DNA from: Dysosmobacter segnis
GTDB lineage: Bacteria > Bacillota > Clostridia > Oscillospirales > Oscillospiraceae
DNA length: 13,139 nt
Reading direction: 5' to 3'
Assembly (NCBI RefSeq): GCF_014297285.1
Contig: NZ_JACOQI010000035.1
Coordinates: 1-13,139 of the forward strand
Shown here: piece by piece, positions 5,663 to 12,634 of the stretch
Layout of the letters: each line of letters opens with the position of its first letter
How positions within the stretch are numbered: position 1 is the first letter of the stretch
Made by a program: the position numbers and the translations under genes
The notes under the pieces: generated by a model
Seen by the model: the letters and a program-made list of their open reading frames with translations, nothing else
Told to the model about the DNA's origin: nothing
Database searches by the model: none

Positions 5663-6703
5663 TCAGTTGCCTGCAAAGAGCTCGTTGGTGGCGTTGAGGG
5701 TCACCCGGAGGTAGGGGCCGATGTCGGCGATGCCAGTATAGCCGGTCTCGGCGGTGAAGCGGTAATAACCGTCACCGAAGTTCCTGCCGTGGATGGGGCC
5801 GTCAGCCAGAGTGACGGTCAGCACGGCGTTGTTCCCATCCTGACGCAGATCCGCATTCTCGATGAGGGTGCAGCTTCCCGCCAGCTCCCCAGCGGGGAAG
5901 CTCTCTGGGTAGAGGGAGCCATACTCCTTCAAAAAGTCCAGGTCTACATCCTTGGAGAGGGTGCCGCTGCTGAGGAAGGTGTCGTGCATGGTGACGGTGA
6001 GGGTCATACCGTCCTCCGAGAGAGCCACCTCGGTATAGGGGATCTCGCAGTAGGCAGCCACAAAGTCGCTGCCGTCCGCCAGGGGCGCGAAGGCCACAGT
6101 GAGGCCGCCTGCATCGACCTGGGCGGAGCGGATGGCCTCTCGGCGGCCCTGCATCCCCATGGAATAGCGCTCCCCAGCCCCGGCCCAGTAGATTTCAGAG
6201 CTACCAATGCCGGGAGAAACATAGGGATCATAGCCTCGGTCGCAGCCCTGCTCATCGTAGAGAAGGCTCAGTGTGGCCAACTCCACGCGTGGAAAACCGG
6301 GGACGCCGTTATAGATGTTAGGCCCGCCAGTGACCACCCGGACGGATGCCTGGGACTCGATCTCGCACCGAAGCAGGGGCGTATCCAGCCACAGCATCCG
6401 ACGGCGGATGCCGCTCTGGCCGTAGACCCAGTCCAAGCTGGGGCAGTCCTCGTCCGTTCCCAGTTTCACCAGGAAATCTCCCTGGTACGCCTCGATGGAG
6501 GTGATAAGGCTTGCGTCGTCCCCATAGAGAGCCCGAACTTCCGCCTCCGTGGTGACGGGGGAGAAGGCATCCGGCTGGGCGGGATCGGCTGAAGATGAAG
6601 AATCGCCGGAGGAACCTGATGGATTGGAAACGGAGCTTTCCCCGCAGGCGGCAAGGTTCAGCAGCAGGAGGGCTGCCAGAGCCAAGGAGATGAGTTTCTT
6701 CAT
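5663..6703 (-). CDS. Secreted lipoprotein of unknown function
   Basis: The product is 346 residues. A clear lipoprotein signal occupies residues 1-20 (MKKLISLALAALLLLNLAAC, lipobox LAAC with Cys20). A Ser/Pro/Gly/Asp-rich flexible linker to about residue 48 would hold the domain away from the membrane. The remainder alternates hydrophobic and polar residues and is beta-rich, with phrases such as YQGDFLVKLGTDEDCPSLDW, GMTLTVTMHD and GYYRFTAETGYTGIADIGP. It ends in an extended strand LRVTLNATNELFAGN. No catalytic motif or named family is recognised. AAAGGAAG precedes ATG 6703. It is a single-gene unit: its promoter is at 6817-6845, and a long gene-free stretch separates it from the next gene. 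Its right-hand position relative to the att core makes it possible element cargo. Confidence 0.5.
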   Translation of the reverse strand: MKKLISLALAALLLLNLAACGESSVSNPSGSSGDSSSSADPAQPDAFSPVTTEAEVRALYGDDASLITSIEAYQGDFLVKLGTDEDCPSLDWVYGQSGIRRRMLWLDTPLLRCEIESQASVRVVTGGPNIYNGVPGFPRVELATLSLLYDEQGCDRGYDPYVSPGIGSSEIYWAGAGERYSMGMQGRREAIRSAQVDAGGLTVAFAPLADGSDFVAAYCEIPYTEVALSEDGMTLTVTMHDTFLSSGTLSKDVDLDFLKEYGSLYPESFPAGELAGSCTLIENADLRQDGNNAVLTVTLADGPIHGRNFGDGYYRFTAETGYTGIADIGPYLRVTLNATNELFAGN

Positions 6704-6816
6704 GGGATAGCACTTCCTTTCTGTTGTTTGGGGCGTGGCCCCGGTGAGGAACTTGCAATTGCAAACGGGAATTTAACGGCATAATTGTTCTGAAATTCTT
6801 CCAATTCCTTGGATTT

Positions 6817-6845
6817 ATTGTACCATAGCGCAAAAGTGTTTGCAA
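6817..6845 (-). promoter_or_regulatory. Promoter of the 5663-6703 lipoprotein gene
   Basis: On the minus strand TTGCAA (6840-6845), a 17-base spacer and TACAAT (6817-6822) make a good sigma-A promoter. The start would be near 6810, leaving a leader of about 107 bases. Within the leader the palindrome TTGCAATTGCAA (6753-6764) repeats the -35 hexamer twice and could be an operator. Confidence 0.5.
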
Positions 6846-6927
6846 CTGGAACTGCCGACAGAAAATTCTGTATATTCGAAAAAAATAGGCACTGCGCAAG
6901 GAACGCTGCTCACCCGACCTCAGAAAA

Positions 6928-7006
6928 CGGCAAGTTAGCCCTTTTGACAAGCGGGCGCCGAGCGTTTCAACAACGCGCAAAGCGCGCATGGGTAGTGATA
7001 CCACCC
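6928..7006 (+). repeat. Diverged partial copy of the 310-bp dispersed repeat
   Basis: This stretch runs collinear with the inner part of the repeat at 12322-12634: GGCAAG...GACA, a GC-rich spacer of similar length, then an exact 18-base match (6989-7006 with the copy around 12495-12512). The rest matches only loosely. It lies on the same strand as the two full copies and just before the first. The whole stretch 6860-7079 has no convincing gene. Confidence 0.5.
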
Positions 7007-7079
7007 CAGCCTCGCACGTTCAGAAAGTACTGCGCACAGAGTGAAAAAACAGCAACATCACCAAGTTGCAAACAGATCA

Positions 7080-7387
7080 CGCAGCCCAGCGGGGCCGCGA
7101 CGCCTCGGGACAGCGACACGCATAAGCGCATCGCTGTCCCGAGGCTCCCTGCGTTCTTTGGGAGCACCCCCGACCAAGCCCCAAAAGCGGCAAAACTTGC
7201 CGTTCTGATACCCGGCCCGGGGATGTTGGTGAACGTGCGGAACGCTCCGAGAGTAGTGATACCACCCCCATCCGAAACGCCCCGTGTTTCGCCGTGTGAG
7301 CCGTTGTGTGCGATCTTTCTCCGAGAGCCGAGTGTGTGCCCGCTTTTGCTCGTGAAAGCAAACGTGGGCCGTTTGTGCGAGAAGTCG
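7080..7387 (+). repeat. Dispersed ~310-bp non-coding repeat, copy A
   Basis: It aligns end to end with 12322-12634 on the same strand, with short indels and, by eye, roughly 80-85 percent identity. Bases 7089-7141 are identical to 12331-12383. Conserved inverted repeats inside include 7103-7116/7131-7144 (14 bp), 7188-7193/7197-7202 and 7273-7278/7286-7291. Open frames in it on both strands have no ribosome sites and do not look like genes. It may be a structured RNA, a MITE-like element or a 3'-flanking repeat. Bases 7388-7480, between it and the next hairpin, show nothing identifiable. Confidence 0.5.
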
Positions 7388-7480
7388 AAAAATGCGCTAA
7401 AAAGCGGTTTGGAACAGCGTTGTAACAGTAACTTTTTGGCGATATTCGTGGAAGTGATTTTGTGGTTTTTTGACAGGTTG

Positions 7481-7517
7481 AGGAAGGCTCCGGCGCTTTT
7501 GGCACCGGAGCCTTCCT
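7481..7517 (-). terminator. Terminator of the receiver-lipoprotein operon
   Basis: Bases 7481-7493 are the exact reverse complement of 7505-7517 (13 GC-rich pairs), starting seven bases after the stop of the 687-residue lipoprotein gene. There is no strong T tract, so efficiency is uncertain. Confidence 0.5.
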
Positions 7518-7523
7518 TGAGTC

Positions 7524-9587
7524 TTACTTCGCAAGTACAACGGAAATTTTGATCTCCTTTTCCGCCTCGCTCAGGTCGAACGCACCGCCGTCTGCGACGC
7601 TGACACGCAGTTCATACAGTGTGCCGTCGGCCAGGGTATCCACGCCAGTCCCGGCTTCATCCGTGATCGTCCACAGCTCTTTGCTGACCTCCGCCAGCTT
7701 TCCGTCTGTACCGTAGGCATAGAGCTCCAAATCAGCGGCGCTTCCGGAAAGATTGTTCATCCGGAACGAGACCGTCGTGTTGGGATGAACATTTTCGACC
7801 GTCACAGTATTGCGCCAGCTGGCGACCGTGCCGTCACCGCCGTCCTGCTCAAACTGTTCCTGTGTCAGTACGTTCCGCGCGGCCTTATCGAGATCGACCT
7901 CTCGGTACGGCATTTCGGGCAGATAGGCGAAGCGATCCTGTAATCTGAGCAGCTCCAGATAGCCCGTCGGGCAGTAGAGCGCGTTGCCGCTGTTGCCGGC
8001 ATACATACCAATTGCCATGTTGTTGTAGCCGTATTTGTTGGAAACATCCATCGTGAAAACGGTCTCGCCGGTGGCAAAGTCCAGAATGATGTACTGCCAC
8101 ATCCCGGTGGTCAGATCCTGCACATAGCCGTAGATATAGCCCGTTGCGGTGGAGAGCTTGAGAATCGATGTATCGCTCAGGTCATTTCGAGACCAGATGC
8201 TCTTCATCTCATAGCCGCTATCGGTTTTCACGGTGTCCACGCGCTCGACGCCGGGCGCAATCATGCAGTTGCCCTTTGTCAGCCAGTTCATATCATAGAT
8301 GTTGGCGTAGCTCTGGATGGAAGAGTCGTTGTTGGGGTCAGCCAGACCTGCGTTGCCCGCGCCGAACCAGTTGCACACGATAGTGCTGACGGTGCCCTCA
8401 CTGTCGTCATAGACGATGGCAGAGTTTTCAACCGCCACCTGATAGCCCTCGGGCAGATCGTCCAGCACCGGCAGACTTGCAACGATCTTACCGGTCTTCA
8501 TATCGAGCGCCAGTAGCTTGACGGGGTCTGCGTTGTCGGTGAACATCACAAGCTCCGGCGTCAGCGACGGAGAGCAGCCGCCGCCCCATGCAAGACCGCC
8601 GCCGGTGGTCTTGTCGTTTTCGCCGCTGACCTTCGCGCCGACGCTCTCATACGGTGTGCACCAGACAGCCTCGACACCGTTATTGGCACGCAGCAGATAG
8701 CAGTTCTGGTTCGTCAGGATGACTGCACCGTCCTTGGAGGCGGCAATCCCGTTTTCCGCGCCCTCACCGAGCGCCAGCCCGTAGACGAAGACGGCCTTCG
8801 AAAGGTCAGCCTGCTCTCCGTTCAGGATCGCCTCGATCGCCGAGTGGGCGATGTAGCCGAGCACGCCCTGCTGCTCACGCTCGGGATAGATGCGGAAGCC
8901 GCCGGTTGCAAACCAGAGGTTGCCGTCGTAGTCAAAGACCACGGAAAGAAGATTCTGCGTCAGCTCCTTGCCGAGCGCGGCTTCGGCTGCCGCCTTGATG
9001 TCAATGTCCAGTACCTTTTCAAATTCAGGCAGGACGTTTCCTGCTTCATCGGTTGCCCGCAGCATCAGCACACGGTTGTTGCTGGTGGGGCAGACGATGC
9101 GGTTTTCCGAATCCAGAAACGTATAGGAGCTCTGGATGACGTAACCGCCGCCGTCATGCTGCTTTGGGGAGAAATAGCCCAGCGTCGTGGTTTCCTCCGC
9201 GTTCAGATCGCGGATGGCGATGCCGCCGAGCAGCGGAACGACTGCGTGGCCGTAGCTGTCAAAGTAAATGGCAGGCGAAGCATTCGCGTTGGTTTTTTCA
9301 GAGGAAACATTGATCTCCGGATAGATGCCAAGCGGCAGGACTTCATCCGTAGAGTCCGTATTGTAGCCGTCGTGGTGAATGTTGGCGTCGCTCTTTGCCA
9401 TATAGGGGTTTTCATCGACACGCTTGGCATTCATGGCCTTTACTGGTAGGGCGGCGCTTGCCGCGGAGTCTGTATCCGATGCAGGCATGTCGGAAGACTG
9501 CTTCGCACCGCAGGCCGCCAATGTCAGGCACAACACACCGGCCAGCAGAAGGGTTGGTACAGAACATTGTAACTTTTTCTTTTTCAT
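7524..9587 (-). CDS. Large propeller-like lipoprotein linked to a LytTR two-component locus
   Basis: The product is 687 residues. The signal peptide MKKKKLQCSVPTLLLAGVLC is followed by lipobox LAAC (Cys26), then an acidic Ser/Asp/Ala linker. The body has recurring blade-like phrases: YDGNLWFATGGFRIYP, SKDGAVILTNQNCYLLRANN, LLALDMKTGKIVASLPVLDD and YIILDFATGETVFTMDVSN. These are the strand-turn-strand patterns of PQQ/SMP-30-like beta-propellers. A conserved-looking centre reads GGGCSPSLTPELVMFTDNADP. The last 110 residues (from about VTVENVHPNTTVSFRMNNLS) resemble a small beta-sandwich. No enzymatic motif is certain; surface ligand binding or sensing is inferred. A GGAGG site lies before ATG 9587. 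It is the second gene of an operon, 50 bases after the degenerate receiver, and divergent from the regulator-kinase pair. Confidence 0.5.
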   Translation of the reverse strand: MKKKKLQCSVPTLLLAGVLCLTLAACGAKQSSDMPASDTDSAASAALPVKAMNAKRVDENPYMAKSDANIHHDGYNTDSTDEVLPLGIYPEINVSSEKTNANASPAIYFDSYGHAVVPLLGGIAIRDLNAEETTTLGYFSPKQHDGGGYVIQSSYTFLDSENRIVCPTSNNRVLMLRATDEAGNVLPEFEKVLDIDIKAAAEAALGKELTQNLLSVVFDYDGNLWFATGGFRIYPEREQQGVLGYIAHSAIEAILNGEQADLSKAVFVYGLALGEGAENGIAASKDGAVILTNQNCYLLRANNGVEAVWCTPYESVGAKVSGENDKTTGGGLAWGGGCSPSLTPELVMFTDNADPVKLLALDMKTGKIVASLPVLDDLPEGYQVAVENSAIVYDDSEGTVSTIVCNWFGAGNAGLADPNNDSSIQSYANIYDMNWLTKGNCMIAPGVERVDTVKTDSGYEMKSIWSRNDLSDTSILKLSTATGYIYGYVQDLTTGMWQYIILDFATGETVFTMDVSNKYGYNNMAIGMYAGNSGNALYCPTGYLELLRLQDRFAYLPEMPYREVDLDKAARNVLTQEQFEQDGGDGTVASWRNTVTVENVHPNTTVSFRMNNLSGSAADLELYAYGTDGKLAEVSKELWTITDEAGTGVDTLADGTLYELRVSVADGGAFDLSEAEKEIKISVVLAK

Positions 9588-9637
9588 CGATATCCTCCAT
9601 TTTTGTGCTTGTTGTCTCGGTTTGGTTCGATGCCCGT

Positions 9638-9997
9638 TTATTCAATCCAGGCATTCAGTCCTCGCCGGAATGCTTCTTCGGAAACCGGCTTCATCAGGAA
9701 ATAGTCGGCCCGCAGCCGGAAGGCGTGAAGAGAGAAATCCAGGTCACTGCACCAGATCATCCGGCACGCGGGGCATAAGGAACGAAGGTGCTCCGCTGCA
9801 TTCAATCCTGCCACCCCGGAAAGTGCAATGACGGCATTGGTTGGAGCATCTTTCTGCGACGTTTCAAAAAAACGTTCCTGATCGTCATATTGCATGACCT
9901 GCGGAAACAGCCCCTTCGCTACACAAAACCGGGTAATTTGCTCGGCGTAGCGCTGCCGCTCTGCTTCCTGTTCTGCCAGCACGGCAATACGATACAC
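9638..9997 (-). CDS. Stand-alone degenerate receiver (pseudo-receiver) protein
   Basis: GTG 9997 is chosen because a strong GGAAGGAGGG lies just before it; the longer frame to 10084 has no ribosome site and would cross the promoter. The 119 residues align with the receiver of the neighbouring regulator along their whole length. RIAVLAEQEAER matches RIAIVDDLAAER. GVAGLNAAEHLR matches GMTGMEAAKKLR. The 23-residue stretch ending FRLRADYFLMKP matches FQVRALHYLVKP. However, the acidic pair is A8-E9, the phosphoacceptor aspartate is replaced by V56 (or I57), and the signalling Thr is replaced by Cys or Ser; only the lysine (K103) is kept. There is no output domain. It therefore cannot be phosphorylated normally and may act as a dimerisation decoy or constitutive partner. 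It is the first gene of an operon with the lipoprotein. Confidence 0.5.
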   Translation of the reverse strand: MYRIAVLAEQEAERQRYAEQITRFCVAKGLFPQVMQYDDQERFFETSQKDAPTNAVIALSGVAGLNAAEHLRSLCPACRMIWCSDLDFSLHAFRLRADYFLMKPVSEEAFRRGLNAWIE

Positions 9998-10043
9998 AGA
10001 TCTCCCTCCTTCCTTCATCCAATTTGGCATTTTGCTTGCGCTC

Positions 10044-10072
10044 AGTATAAAAAGGCCATTCGGTTTTTTCAA
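10044..10072 (-). promoter_or_regulatory. Leftward promoter of the receiver-lipoprotein operon
   Basis: On the minus strand TTGAAA (10067-10072), 17 bases, TATACT (10044-10049). The start would be near 10037, giving a leader of about 40 bases that contains the ribosome site of GTG 9997. Confidence 0.5.
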
Positions 10073-10078
10073 GCGCCG

Positions 10079-10108
10079 TAGCACGAAAGGGGCGATTTTG
10101 GCACGAAT
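10079..10108. promoter_or_regulatory. Candidate LytTR operator between the divergent promoters
   Basis: TAGCACGAAA (10079-10088) and TGGCACGAAT (10099-10108) match at eight of ten positions and are exactly 20 bases apart, i.e. on one face of the helix. They lie between the two outward-facing -35 boxes (10067-10072 and 10124-10129). LytTR-family regulators such as AgrA and AlgR bind pairs of about 9-bp direct repeats spaced roughly two turns apart, so the local regulator is the natural candidate to bind here. Inference from layout. Confidence 0.5.
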
Positions 10109-10123
10109 TCCGACAGCGGTTCT

Positions 10124-10152
10124 TTGTCATCCTCGACACGCTGTGATATAAT
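10124..10152 (+). promoter_or_regulatory. Rightward promoter of the regulator-kinase operon
   Basis: TTGTCA (10124-10129), a 17-base spacer and the consensus TATAAT (10147-10152). Transcription would begin near 10159, about 29 bases before ATG 10188, which has AAGGAG just upstream. Confidence 0.5.
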
Positions 10153-10187
10153 TATCTTGGAATTCAAGCACAAGGAGAGAACCCTGC

Positions 10188-10910
10188 ATGAGAATTGCGA
10201 TTGTGGATGATCTTGCTGCGGAACGTGCACTGCTGAAAGACCGGCTGGAGCAGCAGCTTCACCGGAGAAATGTGCAGGCGGATATTCTGGAATACGAAAG
10301 CGGCGAGACATTTCTGGAAGCGGCAAGGAAAGCGCCCTTTACTGCCGCATTTCTGGATATTTATATGGATGGCATGACGGGCATGGAGGCGGCAAAGAAG
10401 CTGCGGAAAACCAACACGGACTGCCTGCTGGTTTTTACCACGACCTCGACCGACCATGCGCTGGAGGGCTTTCAGGTACGGGCGCTGCACTATCTGGTCA
10501 AGCCCTTTACCGAAGCGGATATCGATGCGCTGACGGACGAGCTGCTTGCCCGCATACCGCAGCCGGACAAATATATGGAGCTAAAGGTGGAGGGAAGCGA
10601 GATCCATCTGCGCTATCAGGACATCGTCTACGCAGAACACTTCGCCCACTTGATCTACGTCCATACGACGGTTCAAAAGACGCTTGCCACGCGCCAACCC
10701 TTCAAGACTTTCATCGCCCCACTAAAGGATGACACACGCTTTTTTGTATGCGGACGCGGAGTGATCGTGAATCTGGAACACGCGGAGGATCTGGAAGGCT
10801 CCGCCTTCCGCATGGCGGACGGAAGCCGCGTGTTTGTCAGTCAGGACCTTCTGAAAAGCGCCCGGCAGGCGCTTATGGAGTTCTTGCTTCAAAGGGGGCG
10901 GATGGTATAA
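10188..10910 (+). CDS. LytTR-family response regulator
   Basis: The product is 240 residues, the usual size for AgrA/LytR-type regulators. The receiver (1-125) has the acidic pair D7-D8, phosphoacceptor D57 in FLDIYMDG, TTT at 84-86 and K105 in LVKPF. After a short linker, the LytTR DNA-binding domain (about 133-240) shows the family phrases YMELKVEGSEIHLRYQDIVY, TRQPFKTFIAPLKDDTRFF and CGRGVIVNLEHAEDL, ending in FRMADGSRVFVSQ. An AAGGAG site precedes ATG 10188. The stop overlaps the kinase start (TAATG), so the cognate kinase is the next gene. It is expected to be phosphorylated at D57 and to bind paired direct repeats; the repeat pair at 10079-10108 is the obvious local target. No agrB/agrD-like peptide gene is seen in the window. 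Confidence 0.5.
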   Translation: MRIAIVDDLAAERALLKDRLEQQLHRRNVQADILEYESGETFLEAARKAPFTAAFLDIYMDGMTGMEAAKKLRKTNTDCLLVFTTTSTDHALEGFQVRALHYLVKPFTEADIDALTDELLARIPQPDKYMELKVEGSEIHLRYQDIVYAEHFAHLIYVHTTVQKTLATRQPFKTFIAPLKDDTRFFVCGRGVIVNLEHAEDLEGSAFRMADGSRVFVSQDLLKSARQALMEFLLQRGRMV

Positions 10911-12226
10911 TGGAGCTGCTGCGTCCGATTCTGGAACTCAGCGTGGTGATTCCCGGCATGCTGCTTGCCTACTTCCCGGCAAAATCCAGCTTAAAGCAGC
11001 CGCTGTCAAAGCTTGTTTTGTGGCTTGTTCCGCTGCTTGCGCTGCTTTGCGCCGCCGGAGGCGTGGTGTGCTATGCGCACCGCATGCCGACTGCGCCGAT
11101 GCTTGCAGCCCTAACCTTGCTTGCAGCCGTGATCTACATAAAAACGCTCCGGATTTCGCTTTGGAAATCCGGAACGATTGCGTTGTCCGTCTGTGCGGTA
11201 TTTGCCTGTATCAACAGCCTTTCAAGAGCAATTAACGCCGCTATGCTGGCCGGTTTGCCGCAGGCGCAAGCTGCGCCATGGTTCTGCCTGCGGTCTGCGA
11301 TTTGCTATCATGCGATCTGCTGGCTGTTTGCTGTCATCGCCTATTATCCTGCGACGCACAGCGTGCGGAGAATGGTCGAGGATGATAATTTTGCGCAGAC
11401 CTGGTATGTGTTCTGGGTGCTGCCGCTGGTGTTCATTTCGCTGAATCTGTTTATGATTCCCAAGTATGCGGACACGCTCTATACCGGGCGTGTTTTGCAG
11501 GGCTATTTTGTGATCAGTATCACACTTTTGTTTTTGATGCTTTTCTTCAACGCAATCTTCCTTCTGATGGCAATCAGCATCAACCGGAATGTGAGATTGC
11601 AGCAGAAGAACCAGCTGCTTTCCATGCAGCAGCAGCGCTACGAAAGCCTGAAAGCTGCCATTGAGGAAGCCCGGCAGGCGCGGCACGATCTGCGCCACCA
11701 GCTATGTCAGCTCGCTGCCCTTGCAGAAGAAGGGAATCTTGAAAAGATCAAAGCCTATCTCTCCGGTGCGGTTTCCAGAATTCCAAGTCTTGAAATGCAT
11801 TTCTGCGAAAACCGGGCGGCAGACAGCGTGGTCGGGTATTACTGCGCACTTGCGAAGCGGGAGCAGATCCCATTTTCCGTGCAGCTCGATCTGCCAGAAA
11901 GTCTTCCTGTAGACGAGATCGATCTGTGTCTGGTTCTCTCTAATCTGCTGGAGAATGCGCTGGAAGCCAGCCTGCGCACCGCGCCCGCCCGACGCAGGAT
12001 CAAACTGACAGCCTATCTGCATGGCAACAGTCTGGCACTGATTCAGGTTGAAAACACCTATGACGGAGTCATCCGCGAAAAAGGTGGTGTCTTTCAGTCC
12101 TCCAAGCGAAAAGGAGACGGCGTCGGACTTCAGTCCATCCGTCACATCGCAGAAAAATCCGGCGGGGTGAGTACGGTTACCTATCAGGACGGCGTATTCC
12201 ACGCAAGGGTCATGCTCCGGGGATAA
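10910..12226 (+). CDS. GHKL-type (AgrC/LytTR-partner) sensor histidine kinase
   Basis: The product is 438 residues. ATG 10910 overlaps the regulator stop, so the pair is translationally coupled. The first 220 residues contain about six hydrophobic segments (for example VVIPGMLLAYF, LVLWLVPLLALLCAAGGVVC and VISITLLFLMLFFNAIFLLM), giving a membrane sensor with little extracellular sequence, as in AgrC-like kinases. A coiled-coil region (NVRLQQKNQLLSMQQQRYES) leads to the SpoOB-like dimerisation helix with the phospho-accepting H259 in RHDLRHQLCQL. The ATPase domain shows the N box (N349 in LSNLLENALEA) and the glycine box GDGVGLQSI (about 402-410). It is expected to autophosphorylate and pass phosphate to D57 of the regulator. 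The ligand is unknown; the divergent lipoprotein could be its sensor partner or its target gene. Confidence 0.5.
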   Translation: MELLRPILELSVVIPGMLLAYFPAKSSLKQPLSKLVLWLVPLLALLCAAGGVVCYAHRMPTAPMLAALTLLAAVIYIKTLRISLWKSGTIALSVCAVFACINSLSRAINAAMLAGLPQAQAAPWFCLRSAICYHAICWLFAVIAYYPATHSVRRMVEDDNFAQTWYVFWVLPLVFISLNLFMIPKYADTLYTGRVLQGYFVISITLLFLMLFFNAIFLLMAISINRNVRLQQKNQLLSMQQQRYESLKAAIEEARQARHDLRHQLCQLAALAEEGNLEKIKAYLSGAVSRIPSLEMHFCENRAADSVVGYYCALAKREQIPFSVQLDLPESLPVDEIDLCLVLSNLLENALEASLRTAPARRRIKLTAYLHGNSLALIQVENTYDGVIREKGGVFQSSKRKGDGVGLQSIRHIAEKSGGVSTVTYQDGVFHARVMLRG

Positions 12227-12321
12227 AGGCGGAGAGAGGGAACGCCGGACGCCGCAAACAGAGTTGGACTCTGGGAGATATCGGAGCAAGCACAGTCCGC
12301 TCAGCGGGCGGTGTCGGTCTG

Positions 12322-12634
12322 CGCAGCCCGGCGGGGCCGCGACGCCTCGGGACAGCGACACGCATAAGCGCATCGCTGTCCCGCAGGCTCTCTGCATTCT
12401 TCAAGAGCGCCTCCGACCAAGACCCAAAAGCGGCAAAGTTTGCCGTTCTGACACTCGGCCACGCAGGGTTTCCGAAACGTGTGGAACGCTCCGAGGGTAG
12501 TGATACCACCCCCATCCGAAACGCCCGTGTTTCGGCGTGTGAGCCGCTGTGTGCGATCTTTCTCAGAAAGCCGAGTGTGTACCCACTTTTGTCAGCGGAA
12601 GCAAATGTGAGGCGTTTGTGCCGGAGGTGTTGAA
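12322..12634 (+). repeat. Dispersed ~310-bp non-coding repeat, copy B
   Basis: Same orientation as copy A (7080-7387); it begins about 95 bases after the kinase stop. The 53 bases 12331-12383 are identical to copy A. The inner hairpins persist with changed bases: 12431-12437/12439-12445 (7 bp) and 12516-12522/12529-12535 (7 bp). The GGTA-GTGA-TACC hairpin is near 12497-12508. The intervening 12227-12321 shows no gene and no clear terminator. Confidence 0.5.

Noticed and set aside
5442..5714. 90-codon frame beginning MRRQDSNLRPPGYE
   Set aside because: This is the well-known spurious translation of a tRNA 3' half; it lies on the tRNA remnant and terminator.
5525..6592. 355-codon plus-strand frame
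   Set aside because: It is antisense to the 346-residue lipoprotein, which has a signal peptide, lipobox, ribosome site and promoter; the plus frame has none of these.
7077..7505. 142-codon minus-strand frame in repeat copy A
   Set aside because: It follows the non-coding repeat, lacks a start signal, and copy B has indels that break the corresponding frame.
6809..7552. 247-codon plus-strand frame across the repeat
   Set aside because: It has no ribosome site, crosses the repeat copies and the lipoprotein operon's hairpin, and its composition is not protein-like.
8844..9449. 201-codon plus-strand frame
   Set aside because: It is antisense to the 687-residue lipoprotein, with no start signal.
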